A stretch of DNA of 64,000 bases, taken from the NCBI GenBank assembly GCA_001464035.1, contig LNEC01000019.1, forward strand, positions 682,001 through 746,000. The letters are read 5' to 3'. Source of the DNA: Bradyrhizobiaceae bacterium Ga0074131. GTDB lineage: Bacteria > Pseudomonadota > Alphaproteobacteria > Rhizobiales > Xanthobacteraceae. Made by a program: the position numbers and the translations under genes. Shown here piece after piece: positions 26,188 to 37,418 of the stretch; position 1 is the first letter of the stretch, and every line of letters begins with the position of its first letter. Under the pieces are notes generated by a model. It saw only the letters and a program-made list of their open reading frames with translations. It was not told the DNA's origin and ran no database searches.

Positions 26188-26688
26188 CTACGTCGCCGGC
26201 ACCGGCAGCGCGGTGACAGACTTGATCTTCTCCATCGCAAAGCGCGAGGTGACGTTCTTGAGCGGCACCGCGCCGATCAGTTTCTTGTAGAACACGTCAT
26301 AGCTCTGCATGTCCGCGACCACGACGCGCAGCATGTAGTCGACGTCGCCGGCCATCCGATAGAACTCCATCACCTCGGGCATGGCGCTGACCGCGCTGGC
26401 AAAGGTCTTGAGCCAGGCCTCGGAATGATCGGCGCTTTCGACCGAGACGAACACCGTGATGCCGAGCCCGATCTTGTTCTGGTCGACCAGCGCGACCCGG
26501 CGCAGGATGACCCCGTCGGCCTCCAGCCGCTGGATGCGCTTCCAGCACGGCGTCGAGGACAGGCCGACCCGGTCGCCGATTTCGGCGACCGAGAGCGAAG
26601 CGTCTTCCTGCAGTACCGTCAGAATCTTGCGGTCGATGCCGTCGAGGCGGCGGTTGGGCTCGTTGATCTGAGGCGACGGGTCGGCCAT
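26188..26688 (-). CDS. Lrp/AsnC family transcriptional regulator
   Basis: LDGIDRKILTVLQEDASLSVAEIGDRVGLSSTPCWKRIQRLEADGVI with RAM domain. Confidence 0.93.
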   Translation of the reverse strand: MADPSPQINEPNRRLDGIDRKILTVLQEDASLSVAEIGDRVGLSSTPCWKRIQRLEADGVILRRVALVDQNKIGLGITVFVSVESADHSEAWLKTFASAVSAMPEVMEFYRMAGDVDYMLRVVVADMQSYDVFYKKLIGAVPLKNVTSRFAMEKIKSVTALPVPAT

Positions 26689-26759
26689 GAGAAGAACTTT
26701 ATTCCATCGAAGGACACGATTTACCCTAATACATAGAATATTCTTCTAAGGCAAGCCCG

Positions 26760-27737
26760 TTACCGCTTGCCCCGGACCGGGTCCGCCGACTGGCTCTGGC
26801 TTAAAAGCGCATCCACTTCAACACGTTGCGGAGCGGCAAAGGCGCCGCCATGCCGCGTACATTTCAGTGCTGCGGCCGCGGAGGCAAACCGCAGCGCGTC
26901 CCGCAATTCCTGCTGTTCGGTGATCGCCAGCGCGAACGCGCCGTGAAACACGTCGCCGGCGCCCAGCGTGTCCACCGTGTGCACCGGGAAGGCCGGCGTC
27001 TCCTGCAGATTGCCCTGCTCGTCTAGCCAGATCGTCCCTTTCGGCCCGCGCGTCCCCGCCAGAAACGACGGCGTCAGTTTGGCGATTTTCTTCAGCGCCT
27101 CGCCGTCGTCGGCGAGGCCGGCGGTCTCCTGCAGCGGCTCGCTGGAGAATACCAGATGGGACGATGCGGTGAGCAGCCCCTCGCGCAGCGACATCGCGCG
27201 GTCGACGTCCACGATCACCGGGATGCCGCGTCGGCGCGCCTCGGCGCACAAATCTGTGCAGAATGCGGCGCAGCGGCTCTCGGTCAGGATGGCGGCGCAA
27301 TCCTCCAGCAACTTCTCGGTGTCGGGCAGGCGGACCTTCCACAGTTCGGGATCGCGGAACGTCACGATGGTGCGCTCGCCGCTTGGATCGACCATGACGG
27401 TCGAGATCGGCGTCACCAGTCCCGGCATGTGCAGGATGTGCCTGGTCTCGATGCCCTCATGCGCGAGTTTCTCGAAAATGAAGCGGCTGGATGCTTCGCG
27501 GGCGTCACCCATCGGGCCGCAGATCGAGGCGCGGCCGCCGAGGCGGACAATTCCGATCGCGGCGTTGAGCGCGTTGCCGCCGCAGATTTCGTCGAAATGA
27601 GTGGCGTTCTCCTTCGAGCCACGCGCAGGAATGCCGCTGACGCGGAACGTCAAGTCGCGCACCGGCATGCCGATGCAGAGGATGCGGGGCGGGATTTTTG
27701 GCGCGGCAGCGTGAAAATTCATGCGGGAATCCGTCAT
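26760..27737 (-). CDS. PfkB family carbohydrate kinase
   Basis: CGGNALNAAIGIVRLGG and HTVDTLGAGDVFHGAFALAI. Confidence 0.9.
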   Translation of the reverse strand: MTDSRMNFHAAAPKIPPRILCIGMPVRDLTFRVSGIPARGSKENATHFDEICGGNALNAAIGIVRLGGRASICGPMGDAREASSRFIFEKLAHEGIETRHILHMPGLVTPISTVMVDPSGERTIVTFRDPELWKVRLPDTEKLLEDCAAILTESRCAAFCTDLCAEARRRGIPVIVDVDRAMSLREGLLTASSHLVFSSEPLQETAGLADDGEALKKIAKLTPSFLAGTRGPKGTIWLDEQGNLQETPAFPVHTVDTLGAGDVFHGAFALAITEQQELRDALRFASAAAALKCTRHGGAFAAPQRVEVDALLSQSQSADPVRGKR

Positions 27738-27803
27738 AGCGGTTCCGCGTGTTGCCGGAACCCGGGCCCGGAGTTAATGAATGGAACCATGGGGTGTTCC
27801 CCG

Positions 27804-28757
27804 CTATGCATGCGCATTCGGGCCCTCATGCAGCCAGCGCCCCAGCAAATGATGGGCAATCGCAAACGGATGCGGGCCGGCGAGGCCATCAGGATGCTGC
27901 CTCTTGATCATCAAGGTCGCCTCGGCGCGGTCGAACCAACGGGCATCCTCGAGCTCCGTACGGTCGACGATGATGTCGTCGGTGGTGGCGCGTGCGGTGC
28001 AGCCGATCATCAGGGATGACGGATAGGGCCAGGGCTGCGTCATGTAATAATGGACGTCGGTGCAGCGGATCCCGGATTCCTCGAAAATCTCGCGGCGCAC
28101 CGCGTCCTCGATGGTCTCGGCGGCCTCGACGAAGCCGGCCAGGCACGACCACATGCCCGGGGGGAACTGCTTCTGCCGCCCCAGCAGGCATTTGTCGCCC
28201 GAGGTCACCAGCATGATCACGACCGGGTCGGTGCGCGGAAAATGCTCCGCCTTGCAGCTCGGGCAATCGCGCTTCCAGCCGCCTTCCTTCATCGCCGTGC
28301 GGGTTCCGCAATTGGCGCAGTAGCCGTGGCGCTGATGCCAGCTCACCATCGATTTCGCCATCGCGATCGCCGAAAGTTGTTCGGGCGGCACCACGCCCTG
28401 CATCGCCATGCCGCGCAGTTCGGTAACGGCGACGTCGTCGCGGGTCAGCAGTTTTTCCACTGACGCGGCCGAGATGCCCATGCCGAACACCGCCGCGCCG
28501 CCCTCGCGCAACCCCAGAAAGATCGTGCCGGGATTGGCGCCGAATTTCAGCGCCTCGTCGATGGTAAGGAGCGCGCGGGGGCCGCCGGCGTCCTGCTTCA
28601 CGACCAGCGAGTCGCGGTGGACCACATAGGCACGGGCGTCGCGATGCCCCTCCAGCGCCAACAGCTTCTCGTCATTGCCGCGCAGATGCGCGGCGCGATC
28701 GAGAATATTGGTGATGAAGGCGGGCCGGCCCAACGGAAAGGAATCGAATGCTGTCAT
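27804..28757 (-). CDS. nudC: NAD+ diphosphatase (NudC)
   Basis: YCANCGTRTAMKEGGWKRDCPSCKAEHFPRTDPVVIMLV and Nudix box GFVEAAETIEDAVRREIFEESGI. Confidence 0.94.
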   Translation of the reverse strand: MTAFDSFPLGRPAFITNILDRAAHLRGNDEKLLALEGHRDARAYVVHRDSLVVKQDAGGPRALLTIDEALKFGANPGTIFLGLREGGAAVFGMGISAASVEKLLTRDDVAVTELRGMAMQGVVPPEQLSAIAMAKSMVSWHQRHGYCANCGTRTAMKEGGWKRDCPSCKAEHFPRTDPVVIMLVTSGDKCLLGRQKQFPPGMWSCLAGFVEAAETIEDAVRREIFEESGIRCTDVHYYMTQPWPYPSSLMIGCTARATTDDIIVDRTELEDARWFDRAEATLMIKRQHPDGLAGPHPFAIAHHLLGRWLHEGPNAHA

Positions 28758-28761
28758 GGAC

Positions 28762-29208
28762 TCAACCAAGCCAAATCTTGCGGCGAAGCGCGCCGATGAA
28801 ATTCTGGACTTCCTCGGCGTCATGCGCGAGCGGCGGCATCATTCCCCAGACCGGACGCGGCCAGGCGGCGTCGCCGGAGCGGCGCGCGATCACATGGACG
28901 TGGAGCTGTGGCACCAGATTGCCGAGGGCTGCAATATTCAGCTTGTCGCATTTTGTGACCTCTTTCAGCGCACGGGCGACGCGGGAAGTTTCCGTCATTA
29001 ATTGCGCCTGCTCGACCTCGTCGAGGTCGATGATCTCGACAGCGTCAGGGCGGCGGGGCACCAGCAGAAGCCAGGGATAATTCGCATCCTTGATGACAAG
29101 CACCTTGCACAGCGGCAGGTCGCCGATGTCGATGGTGTCTTCCTTGAGCCGTGAGTTCAGCGACCAGGTGGGAGCGTCAGAAGGCATTTGGGTTCCAGGT
29201 GCGTCCAT
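28762..29208 (-). CDS. HIT family protein
   Basis: LPLCKVLVIKDANYPWLLLVPRR...QLHVHVIARRSGDAAWPRPVWG. Confidence 0.88.
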   Translation of the reverse strand: MDAPGTQMPSDAPTWSLNSRLKEDTIDIGDLPLCKVLVIKDANYPWLLLVPRRPDAVEIIDLDEVEQAQLMTETSRVARALKEVTKCDKLNIAALGNLVPQLHVHVIARRSGDAAWPRPVWGMMPPLAHDAEEVQNFIGALRRKIWLG

Positions 29209-29423
29209 CGTTTTCCCGATGGCTTCGAAAGTGGCCTGAAATGGACACCGCGGGCAGTGTCATATCAAGGCGTTACCATCCGCGAAAGCGGCTGATCCTG
29301 CAGGCCGCGGCGTCTCCTGGACCCGCGACGCTTCGGAGTATCGGAGGCCGGGAGCGACCCGGTGACGGGCGTGACGAGCGGTCCCCGCTTGCTTTCCGGG
29401 GCTTTTGGCCCCAAATAAGGAAC

Positions 29424-29525
29424 GGGAGATTGGCGGTGGACGAGCCACTCGCCAACCGGGTCAGGTCCGGAAGGAAGCAGCCCTAACGAGGTCCGGATCG
29501 GGTCGCTCGTCAGTCTCCTACCTGT
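29424..29525 (+). ncRNA. ffs: Signal recognition particle 4.5S RNA
   Basis: GGGAGATTGGCGGTGGACGAGC...GGGTCAGGTCCGGAAGGAAGCAGCCCTAACGAG...GCTCGTCAGTCTCC, T-tract afterwards; located upstream of dnaX. Confidence 0.93.
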
Positions 29526-29626
29526 TTTTTCGAGCGGATTGCGCAGGCTGGGCTACCCGTCCTGCGCTGGATTCCGTTCCCGATCCGCAAGCCGGCTTCG
29601 AGAGACAATCAATTGCGGATCGATCG

Positions 29627-31480
29627 ATGACCGACGCTGGCAGTCCCGTAACGCCCCCCAAGAATCCTGAAAGCGTCCATCAGGGAGGTTTCGACCTCGG
29701 CGGCCCGCCCCAGGCCGGCAAGCATTACCGGGTGCTGGCGCGGAAATACCGTCCCGCCAGTTTCGACGATCTGATCGGCCAGGACGCCGTGGTCCGCACG
29801 GTGTCGAACGCGTTCGAGACCGGCCGAATTCCGCAGGCCTGGATCCTGACCGGGGTGCGCGGCGTCGGCAAGACCACCACGGCGCGGATCCTCGCCCGCG
29901 CGCTGAATTACGAACTGCCGGACGGCTCAGTGAAGGGGCCGACCATCCACATGCCGGGTCTGGGCGTGCACTGCCAGGCCATCATGGAAAGCCGGCACAT
30001 GGACGTGCTGGAAATGGACGCCGCCTCCCATACCGGCGTCGACGACGTGCGCCAGATCAACGACAGCGTGCGCTATGCGCCGGCCAGCGCGCGTTACAAG
30101 GTCTACATCATCGACGAAGTCCACATGCTCTCGACCGCGGCCTTCAACGCGTTCCTCAAGACGCTGGAAGAGCCGCCGGAGCATGCCAAATTCGTGTTCG
30201 CCACCACTGAAATCCGTAAAGTGCCGGTCACGGTGCTGTCGCGCTGCCAGCGGTTCGACCTGCGCCGGGTCGATGCCGACGTGCTGATGGCGCATCTTGC
30301 CAACATCGCTGGCAAGGAGAATGTCGAGGTCGAGCCGGAAGCGCTCGGCGTCATCGCGCGCGCGGCCGAAGGCTCGGTACGCGATTCGCTGTCGCTGTTC
30401 GACCAGGCGATTGCGCATGCGGCGGGACCGGTGCGCGCCGATGCGGTGCGGCAGATGCTGGGCCTGGCCGACCGAACCCGCGTGATCGATCTGTTCGACT
30501 CGCTCGTTCGCGGCGACATCGCCAGCGCATTCAAGGAGTTTCGCGAGCAGTACGACACCGGCGCCGACTCGATCGTGGTGCTGTCCGACCTTGCCGAATT
30601 CGTCAACTTCGTCACGCGGGTCAAGATCGTGCCGGCTATCGCCGACAATGTCGCGTTCGGCGAGACCGAGCGCGTCCGCGCCCGAGACTTCGCATCGAAG
30701 CTCTCGATGCGGGTGCTGTCGCGGATGTGGCAGATGCTGCTCAAGGGCATCACCGAGGTGCAGGCCGCGACCCGGCCGGCGGCGGCGGCCGAGATGGTGC
30801 TGGTGCGCATTGCCTATGTCGCGGACATGCCGACGCCCGACGAGGCGATCCGGATGCTGGAACAGAATGGCGGCGCATCGCCGGCGGCCGCATCGGGTTC
30901 GGCGTCGGCACGAGCGACGTCCGCGTCGACGGTGTCCTCGCTACAGACTTCGTCAGCCCGCGCACCCTCCGCGCCGCGTGCCGGCGTGGAGGCGTCGGCC
31001 CGCCCGCAGATGACCGCGCCGATGGCGGAGGCGCAGGCAGCGCCCACAGCGTTGAAGATCGCCAGCTTTCCCGAACTGGTGGCGCTGGCCGGCGAGAAGC
31101 GCGATCTGCTGACCAAAGCAGCGCTGGAAGCCGATGTCCGGCTGGTTCGCATCGAAGACGGACGACTCGAACTGGCGCTGGAGCGCAGCGCGCCGCGGGC
31201 CCTGGTCAACGATCTCTCGCGCAAGCTGGAACAATGGACTGGGCGGCGCTGGACCGTGATCGTCTCCAACGAAGCCGGACAGGCGACGCTGCGTTCGCAG
31301 AACGAAGTCCAGAAGAACCAGCGCGAGCGCGACGCCGAGGCTGACCCGCGGGTGCAGGAGGTGCTCGCGCGGTTTCCCGGCACCAAGGTGGTCGAGGTGC
31401 GCAGGCTTGCCGCTGAGCCGCCGGAATCCGATGGTAGCGGTGAAGACCCCGCCGAGAGTTCCGACAGCGACGATTTCTAG
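29627..31480 (+). CDS. dnaX: DNA polymerase III subunit gamma/tau
   Basis: YRVLARKYRPASFDDLIGQDAVVRTVSNAF, LTGVRGVGKTTTARILARALN, YIIDEVHMLSTAAFNAFLKTLEEPPEHAKFVFATTE. Confidence 0.95.
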   Translation: MTDAGSPVTPPKNPESVHQGGFDLGGPPQAGKHYRVLARKYRPASFDDLIGQDAVVRTVSNAFETGRIPQAWILTGVRGVGKTTTARILARALNYELPDGSVKGPTIHMPGLGVHCQAIMESRHMDVLEMDAASHTGVDDVRQINDSVRYAPASARYKVYIIDEVHMLSTAAFNAFLKTLEEPPEHAKFVFATTEIRKVPVTVLSRCQRFDLRRVDADVLMAHLANIAGKENVEVEPEALGVIARAAEGSVRDSLSLFDQAIAHAAGPVRADAVRQMLGLADRTRVIDLFDSLVRGDIASAFKEFREQYDTGADSIVVLSDLAEFVNFVTRVKIVPAIADNVAFGETERVRARDFASKLSMRVLSRMWQMLLKGITEVQAATRPAAAAEMVLVRIAYVADMPTPDEAIRMLEQNGGASPAAASGSASARATSASTVSSLQTSSARAPSAPRAGVEASARPQMTAPMAEAQAAPTALKIASFPELVALAGEKRDLLTKAALEADVRLVRIEDGRLELALERSAPRALVNDLSRKLEQWTGRRWTVIVSNEAGQATLRSQNEVQKNQRERDAEADPRVQEVLARFPGTKVVEVRRLAAEPPESDGSGEDPAESSDSDDF

Positions 31481-31501
31481 ACAATTTTGAAGGAGGCATT
31501 C

Positions 31502-31822
31502 ATGGCTGACTTTCTCGGCATGATGAAGCAGGCAGCCCAGTTGCAGTCGAAGGTGCAGGCGATGCAGGAAGAACTCGGCAATGTCGAGGTCGAGGGCATT
31601 TCCGGCGGCGGGCTGGTCAGCGTGCGCATGACCGCGAAGATGCAGGTGAAGGCGGTGAAGATCGACCCGTCGCTGATGAAGGCGGACGAGCGCGAAATCC
31701 TCGAAGACCTGCTGGTGACCGCGCTCAACGACGCGCAGCGCAAGGCGGAAACCGCGATGCAGGAGAAGATGCAGACGCTGACCGGCGGGCTCGGCCTGCC
31801 GCCCGGACTGGGTCTCGGCTAG
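31502..31822 (+). CDS. YbaB/EbfC family nucleoid-associated protein
   Basis: [32 protein letters not shown]; between dnaX and recR. Confidence 0.93.
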   Translation: MADFLGMMKQAAQLQSKVQAMQEELGNVEVEGISGGGLVSVRMTAKMQVKAVKIDPSLMKADEREILEDLLVTALNDAQRKAETAMQEKMQTLTGGLGLPPGLGLG

Positions 31823-31827
31823 CCCAT

Positions 31828-32433
31828 ATGGCTTCTGCGGTTGCCGGCCCCGAAATCGAACGCTTGATCCAGCTGCTGGCGCGGCTGCCGGGGCTTGGCC
31901 CGCGTTCGGCGCGGCGCGCGGCGCTGCATCTGATCAAGAAGCGCGAGGCGTTGATGACGCCGCTGGCCGGCGCGCTGCAAGTGGCGATCGACAAGATCCA
32001 GGTCTGCAAGACCTGCGGCAATATCGACACGCAAAATCCCTGTACGGTGTGCACCGACCCGCGGCGCGATCCCTCGATCATCGTCGTAGTCGCCGACGTC
32101 GCCGATCTCTGGGCGCTGGAGCGCGCGCATGCCACCAACGGCCTATATCACGTGCTCGGCGCCACGCTGTCGCCGCTCGACGGTATCGGCCCGCAGGATT
32201 TGACCATCGAGGCGCTGGTGGCGCGCGCGCACGATACGCGGGTGACCGAAATCATTCTCGCCCTGAATGCGACAGTGGATGGCCAGACCACCGCGCATTA
32301 CATCACCGATCTCCTGCAGGAGGCCGGCGTCAAGGTGACGAGGTTGGCCCACGGCGTCCCGGTGGGCGGCGAACTCGATTATCTCGACGAAGGCACGCTT
32401 TCCGCAGCGATGCGGCAGCGGACTCTGTTCTGA
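31828..32433 (+). CDS. recR: Recombination protein RecR
   Basis: [45 protein letters not shown], Toprim region. Confidence 0.95.
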   Translation: MASAVAGPEIERLIQLLARLPGLGPRSARRAALHLIKKREALMTPLAGALQVAIDKIQVCKTCGNIDTQNPCTVCTDPRRDPSIIVVVADVADLWALERAHATNGLYHVLGATLSPLDGIGPQDLTIEALVARAHDTRVTEIILALNATVDGQTTAHYITDLLQEAGVKVTRLAHGVPVGGELDYLDEGTLSAAMRQRTLF

Positions 32434-32458
32434 CACAATACCAACGGAAACGACCGAC

Positions 32459-32887
32459 ATGATGATGCGACGATTCGGCAAGCGTCTTGCTTTGGTGACC
32501 GCGATCGCGGCGGCGTGGGCCGCGCCTGCCTCCTCGCAACAGGCCGAGCCTGCGCCGAAGCCGGGCAGGCTGATCAACGCCGGCGATGTGCTGTCGGGCG
32601 AACTCAATGCGATGAAGGCCCGCGGCGGCAAGCGGGACAAGCGCGTCGCTTTCTACCAGATCAAGAGCGAACCGCGCCGGCTGCCGCCGCCGAACGGGCT
32701 GTGCAACCTGGAGACGGGACCTGAAACCTTTCAGCTCATCACGACAAGCGAGGCGCAGGCCGCGCAGCTGAAAGGCTTCATCGGCAAGCCCATCTCGATC
32801 AAGGTCGACGAGGTCGCCTGCGCGCAGGATGCCGGGCAAACGAGTGAAGCCGTGGTGACGAAATGGAGCGTGGTGACGAAGCATTGA
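32459..32887 (+). CDS. Exported hypothetical protein
   Basis: Signal peptide (LALVTAIAAAWAAPASSQ) and coherent mature region. Confidence 0.6.
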   Translation: MMMRRFGKRLALVTAIAAAWAAPASSQQAEPAPKPGRLINAGDVLSGELNAMKARGGKRDKRVAFYQIKSEPRRLPPPNGLCNLETGPETFQLITTSEAQAAQLKGFIGKPISIKVDEVACAQDAGQTSEAVVTKWSVVTKH

Positions 32888-32939
32888 GGTGTTGTTGTTG
32901 CGGGCGCGCTGCATGCCATGCGGCTACAGAAAACACCGC

Positions 32940-33042
32940 TGTCATCGCCCGGCTTGACCGGGCGACCCAGTACGCCGTGACCTCTCGTTTGAACTCAGGC
33001 GACTCAGGAATACTGGGTCCCCCGCTTTCGCGGAGGATGACA
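32940..33042. repeat. Intergenic palindromic repeat
   Basis: GTCATCGCCCGGCTTGACCGGGCGACCCAGTA...TACTGGGTCCCCCGCTTTCGCGGAGGATGAC. Confidence 0.75.
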
Positions 33043-33085
33043 ATTGAGGTCGCTGGCGCGGCGTTCCGCTAATTTGCGCTACGCC

Positions 33086-34456
33086 CTAAATCCTCACCGG
33101 CCCCAATTCATCAAAATGTCCGCGGCGCTGCAGCCACGCCAGCAGGATCAGGCTCGGCACCGCGACCACCACTGAGATCACGAAGAACAGAGGCCAGCCC
33201 GTGGCGGTCGCCACATAGCCCGCGCCCGAGGACAGATAGGTGCGCCCGACCGCGGCGAGCGCCGTGAGCAGCGCGTACTGCGTCGCGGTGTGCAGCGGGT
33301 TCCTGCACAGCGCCGAGAGGTACGCCACGAAGATCACGGTGCCGATCGCTCCGGTGAAGTTTTCCGCCGAGATGGCGACGGCCAGCGCCCATTGATTGAC
33401 GCCGACATAGGCGAGCCACGCGAACGCCAGGTTGGAGAGCGCCTGCAGCACGCCGCCTATCCACAGGCTGGCGACCAGCGAATAGCGTCGGGCCAGATAG
33501 CCGCCGGCAAAACCGCCGATCAGGGTCGCAGCGAGGCCGACGCCCTTCACGATCGCGGCGTAGTCGTTGCGGGTGAAGCCGAGATCGATCACGAACGGCG
33601 CCGTCATGGTGCCGGAAAACGCGTCGGTGAGTTTGAACAGCACCACGAAGGCCAGCGCCGCCCAGGCGTGCTTGAGAAGGAGAAATTCGGAGAACGCCCC
33701 GCCCGCCGCGTGCATGACCCGTGACAAGGCGGCCTCGCCGCGGGTCGCTTCCTCCGCGCGCGCGGATTGCCCGGGCTCGGTGGCGGCCAGCGCGGTGACG
33801 GTGCCGATCAGCACCATCGCCGCCATCACCACATAGCCCCACATCCACGCCGAACTGCGGCCGATGCCGGTGTCTTCAAAGGCGCTCACCAGGAACAGCA
33901 CGCCGGCGGTCGAAACCAGCATGCCGATCCGGTAGGCCGCGACGTACGACGCCATGCCGGCGGCCTGTTCGCTCTCGGGCAGGGTTTCGACGCGAAACGC
34001 ATCGACCACGATGTCCTGAGTCGCCGACATCGCCGCGACCAGGAGCGCGCCGAGCGCCACGAACAGGGGCGAGCGCGCCGGGTCGGTGTGCGCCAGCAGC
34101 AGAATCGCGCCGATCAGCAACAGTTGCGAGAACACCAGCCAGCCGCGGCGGCGGCCGAAGGCACGCGTGAAGAACGGCACATGCAGCGCATCGACCAGCG
34201 GCGCCCAGATGAACTTCAGTGTGTAGGGCGTTCCGACCAACGCGAACAGCCCGATGGTGCCGAGATCGACCCCGGATTCGCGCATCCACACCAGGAGCGT
34301 CGATCCCGACAGCGCCAGCGGCAGGCCGGAGGAAAAGCCGAGCAACAGCACGATCAGCACGCGAGGCTGCAGGTAGACGGCGAGCCCTTCGCGCCAGGAG
34401 GCACGCGGCTTAAGCGGACTTGAGGCGTCGGGCAGGCTGTCGGGTGCGCTGGTCAT
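33086..34456 (-). CDS. AmpG-like MFS transporter
   Basis: 12-TM protein: LLLGFSSGLPLALSGSTLLVWMRESGVDLGTIGLFALVGTPYTLKFIWAPLVD. Confidence 0.88.
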   Translation of the reverse strand: MTSAPDSLPDASSPLKPRASWREGLAVYLQPRVLIVLLLGFSSGLPLALSGSTLLVWMRESGVDLGTIGLFALVGTPYTLKFIWAPLVDALHVPFFTRAFGRRRGWLVFSQLLLIGAILLLAHTDPARSPLFVALGALLVAAMSATQDIVVDAFRVETLPESEQAAGMASYVAAYRIGMLVSTAGVLFLVSAFEDTGIGRSSAWMWGYVVMAAMVLIGTVTALAATEPGQSARAEEATRGEAALSRVMHAAGGAFSEFLLLKHAWAALAFVVLFKLTDAFSGTMTAPFVIDLGFTRNDYAAIVKGVGLAATLIGGFAGGYLARRYSLVASLWIGGVLQALSNLAFAWLAYVGVNQWALAVAISAENFTGAIGTVIFVAYLSALCRNPLHTATQYALLTALAAVGRTYLSSGAGYVATATGWPLFFVISVVVAVPSLILLAWLQRRGHFDELGPVRI

Positions 34457-34528
34457 GCCGCAGTGCTAGCAGATTCGGGGGAACAATCGGGCGATGACAG
34501 GCGTTAAATCTCGCGGAGAACTGCGCCC

Positions 34529-35737
34529 CTACTCCCCCGCCTGCAGCTTGCGGGCCAGCGGGAACAGTTCGGCGGCGGCCGGCCTTGTGACAGGCGCGGT
34601 GTCGGCGGGGGCCTCGGTCTTGCTGAAATCCAGCTCCTCGATGCGGCCGGCGCGCTTTTCGATCTTGTCGGCGGAGATCAGGATCTGGCGGACGTCCTCG
34701 TTGACGTCGCCGAAATGCTTCTGCAGCTTCAGCACGCGGTCGCGCAGCCGGTTGAGATCGTCGCCGAGGTTGAGCACCTCGGTGCGGATCTGGTCGGCGG
34801 CGTCGCGCATCCGCGCGTCCTTCAGGATCTGCTGCATCACTTGGATCGCCAGCATCAGGAGTGACGGCGACACCAGCACCACCCGGGCGCGGTAGGCCTT
34901 CTGGATCACGTCGTCGAAGCCGTCATGGATTTCCGCATAGACCGATTCCGACGGCACGAACATCAGCGCGGTATCCTGGGTTTCGCCCGCGATCAGGTAT
35001 TTCTCGGCGATATCGCTGACATGCTTCATGACGTCGGCGCGCAGTCGCTGCGTGGCGTATTTCTTTTGCTCGTCCGTCCGCGCATCGTGCAGCGCGGTCA
35101 TCGCCTCCAGTGGAAACTTGGCGTCGATACAGAGCGGCCGCTGGTCGGGCAGGAACACCACGCAGTCCGGCCGCTTCCCGCTGGAGAGCGTGTGCTGGAA
35201 TTCGTAAGAACCCCTCGGCATGCCGTCCTGGACGATGGCTTCCATCCGGGCCTGGCCGAACGCGCCGCGCGACTGCTTGTTGGCGAGCACGTCGCGCAGC
35301 GTGGTGACCTGCGAGGTCAGGTCGGTGAGGTTCTTGTGCGCATTGTCGATGATACCGAGCCGCTCATGTAGCACGCGCAAGCTGTCCATGGTGTTGCGGG
35401 TGGTCTGCTCCATCGACTGGCCGACCCGGTGGGTGACCGAGTCCAGCCGCTCGTTGACGGCGCGCGCCATGTCGGCCTGGCGGCCGGCCAGCGCCTGGCC
35501 CATTTCGTGGACGCGGCCGGTCGCCTCGCTCTGGGCGCGCAGCATTTCGCTGACGCGTTCTTCCAGTTCATCGGCGCGGATGGCCTGCGCCATCGCCAGC
35601 GCGGCCCCACGGCTGCCCGCGCGCGCGATGATGACGGCGATGATGAGCAATAGAACCAGCGCCAGCGCGCCGAAGCCGAGCAGCGCCTCGGCGGTTTGGA
35701 CCGGCGTCTCGCCGATCATGAAAAGAATCTCGTTCAT
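34529..35737 (-). CDS. rmuC: DNA recombination protein RmuC
   Basis: N-terminal TM, coiled coil and RmuC domain (CIDAKFPLEAMTALHDA, MFVPSESVYAEI, RVVLVSPSLLMLAI). Confidence 0.92.
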   Translation of the reverse strand: MNEILFMIGETPVQTAEALLGFGALALVLLLIIAVIIARAGSRGAALAMAQAIRADELEERVSEMLRAQSEATGRVHEMGQALAGRQADMARAVNERLDSVTHRVGQSMEQTTRNTMDSLRVLHERLGIIDNAHKNLTDLTSQVTTLRDVLANKQSRGAFGQARMEAIVQDGMPRGSYEFQHTLSSGKRPDCVVFLPDQRPLCIDAKFPLEAMTALHDARTDEQKKYATQRLRADVMKHVSDIAEKYLIAGETQDTALMFVPSESVYAEIHDGFDDVIQKAYRARVVLVSPSLLMLAIQVMQQILKDARMRDAADQIRTEVLNLGDDLNRLRDRVLKLQKHFGDVNEDVRQILISADKIEKRAGRIEELDFSKTEAPADTAPVTRPAAAELFPLARKLQAGE

Positions 35738-35925
35738 GCCGCCCTTGTAACCGATTCGGTCTTGAACGCGAACGAAGAGGGAACATTTATGGTTAATGAA
35801 GCCTTACCGGTCATGGTTAGCGTTGGCTGAAGAATCATGGTTAGCGCGGGGTTAACCGGGTTTCCGGGGCGCATTGACCCCGGCAGATCAGGAGCTTAAA
35901 TCGCCCGCCAAGCACTCGAGAAACC

Positions 35926-36453
35926 ATGGCACTCAGAGAAATCATCATCCTGCCGGACAAGCAGTTGCGGCTGGTCTCCAAACCTGTCGAAAGGGTCACG
36001 GCGGAGATCCGCCGGCTCGCCGACGACATGTTCGAGACCATGTACGATGCGCCCGGCATCGGCCTTGCGGCGATCCAGGTCGCGCAGCCGCTACGGCTGA
36101 TCACGATGGATCTCGCCAAGAAAAGCGAGGACGGCGAGACCAAGCCGCTGCCGCGGGTGTTCATCAATCCGGAGATACTGTCATCTTCGGAGGAAACCTC
36201 GGTCTACGAGGAAGGCTGCCTCTCGATCCCCGAATATTACGAGGAGGTGGAGCGGCCGGCGCAGGTCCGTATCCGCTTCACCGATCTCGACGGCAAGGTG
36301 CATGAGGAAGACGCCGACGGCCTGTTCGCCACCTGTATCCAGCATGAGATCGATCACCTCAACGGCGTGCTGTTCGTGGACTATCTGTCCAAGCTGAAGC
36401 GCGACCGCGTGCTGAAGAAGTTTGCCAAGGCCGCGAAGAGGGCGGCGGAGTAG
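35926..36453 (+). CDS. def: Peptide deformylase
   Basis: [47 protein letters not shown]. Confidence 0.95.
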   Translation: MALREIIILPDKQLRLVSKPVERVTAEIRRLADDMFETMYDAPGIGLAAIQVAQPLRLITMDLAKKSEDGETKPLPRVFINPEILSSSEETSVYEEGCLSIPEYYEEVERPAQVRIRFTDLDGKVHEEDADGLFATCIQHEIDHLNGVLFVDYLSKLKRDRVLKKFAKAAKRAAE

Positions 36454-36485
36454 CTGCCCGGCCAGCAATAGATCGGCTTTACCTG

Positions 36486-37418
36486 ATGCCGCTTCGTCTG
36501 ATCTTCATGGGCACGCCTGACTTCGCGGTGCCGACGCTGCTTGAACTCGTCGCCCATGGCCACGAGATCGCGGCAGTCTACACCCGTGCGGCAAAGCCGG
36601 CCGGGCGCGGCATGAAGCTGCAACCGAGTCCGGTGGAGCGGGAGGCGCGGCGGCTCGGCATTCCCGTATTGACGCCGGCCACGCTGAAGACGCCGGAGGC
36701 GCTGGAGGAGTTCGGTCGCCACCACGCCGACGCCGGCGTTGTCGTCGCCTATGGCATGATCCTGCCCAAAGCCATTCTCGACACCCCAAAGCTCGGCTGC
36801 TTCAATTTGCACGCCTCGCTGCTGCCGCGCTGGCGCGGTGCGGCGCCGATCAACCGCGCCATCATGGCAGGCGATGCCGAATCCGGCGTGATGGTGATGA
36901 AGATGGATATCGGCCTCGATACCGGCGAGGTGGCGATGGCCGAGCGCTTGACCATCAGCGATGCCATGACAGCGGCCGATCTGCACGACGCGCTGGCGCC
37001 GCTCGGAGCCGACCTGATGGTGCGGGCGATGGGCGCGCTGGAGCGTGGCAGGCTGCAGCTTACAAGGCAAAGCGATGATGGCGTCACCTACGCCGCCAAG
37101 ATCGAAAAGGCCGAAACGCGGATCGACTGGAACAGGCCGGCCCGCATGGTGCTGCGCCACATTCACGGGCTCTCGCCGTTTCCCGGCGCGTGGTGCGAGC
37201 TGGCGATCGATGGCGCGCCGTTGCGGGTAAAAATTCTGCGCTGCGAGTTGGCGGACGGATTCGGCGGGGCGGGCGATCTGCTCGACGATCGCCTGGCCAT
37301 TGCCTGCCAGCAAGGCGCGATCCGCATTCTCGAACTGCAGCGCGCCGGCAAGGCGCCGATGAAGGCGGGGGATTTTCTGCGTGGCACGCCGCTGCAACCG
37401 CCGCTGCGGCTCGTCTGA
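36486..37418 (+). CDS. fmt: Methionyl-tRNA formyltransferase
   Basis: [41 protein letters not shown]. Confidence 0.95.
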   Translation: MPLRLIFMGTPDFAVPTLLELVAHGHEIAAVYTRAAKPAGRGMKLQPSPVEREARRLGIPVLTPATLKTPEALEEFGRHHADAGVVVAYGMILPKAILDTPKLGCFNLHASLLPRWRGAAPINRAIMAGDAESGVMVMKMDIGLDTGEVAMAERLTISDAMTAADLHDALAPLGADLMVRAMGALERGRLQLTRQSDDGVTYAAKIEKAETRIDWNRPARMVLRHIHGLSPFPGAWCELAIDGAPLRVKILRCELADGFGGAGDLLDDRLAIACQQGAIRILELQRAGKAPMKAGDFLRGTPLQPPLRLV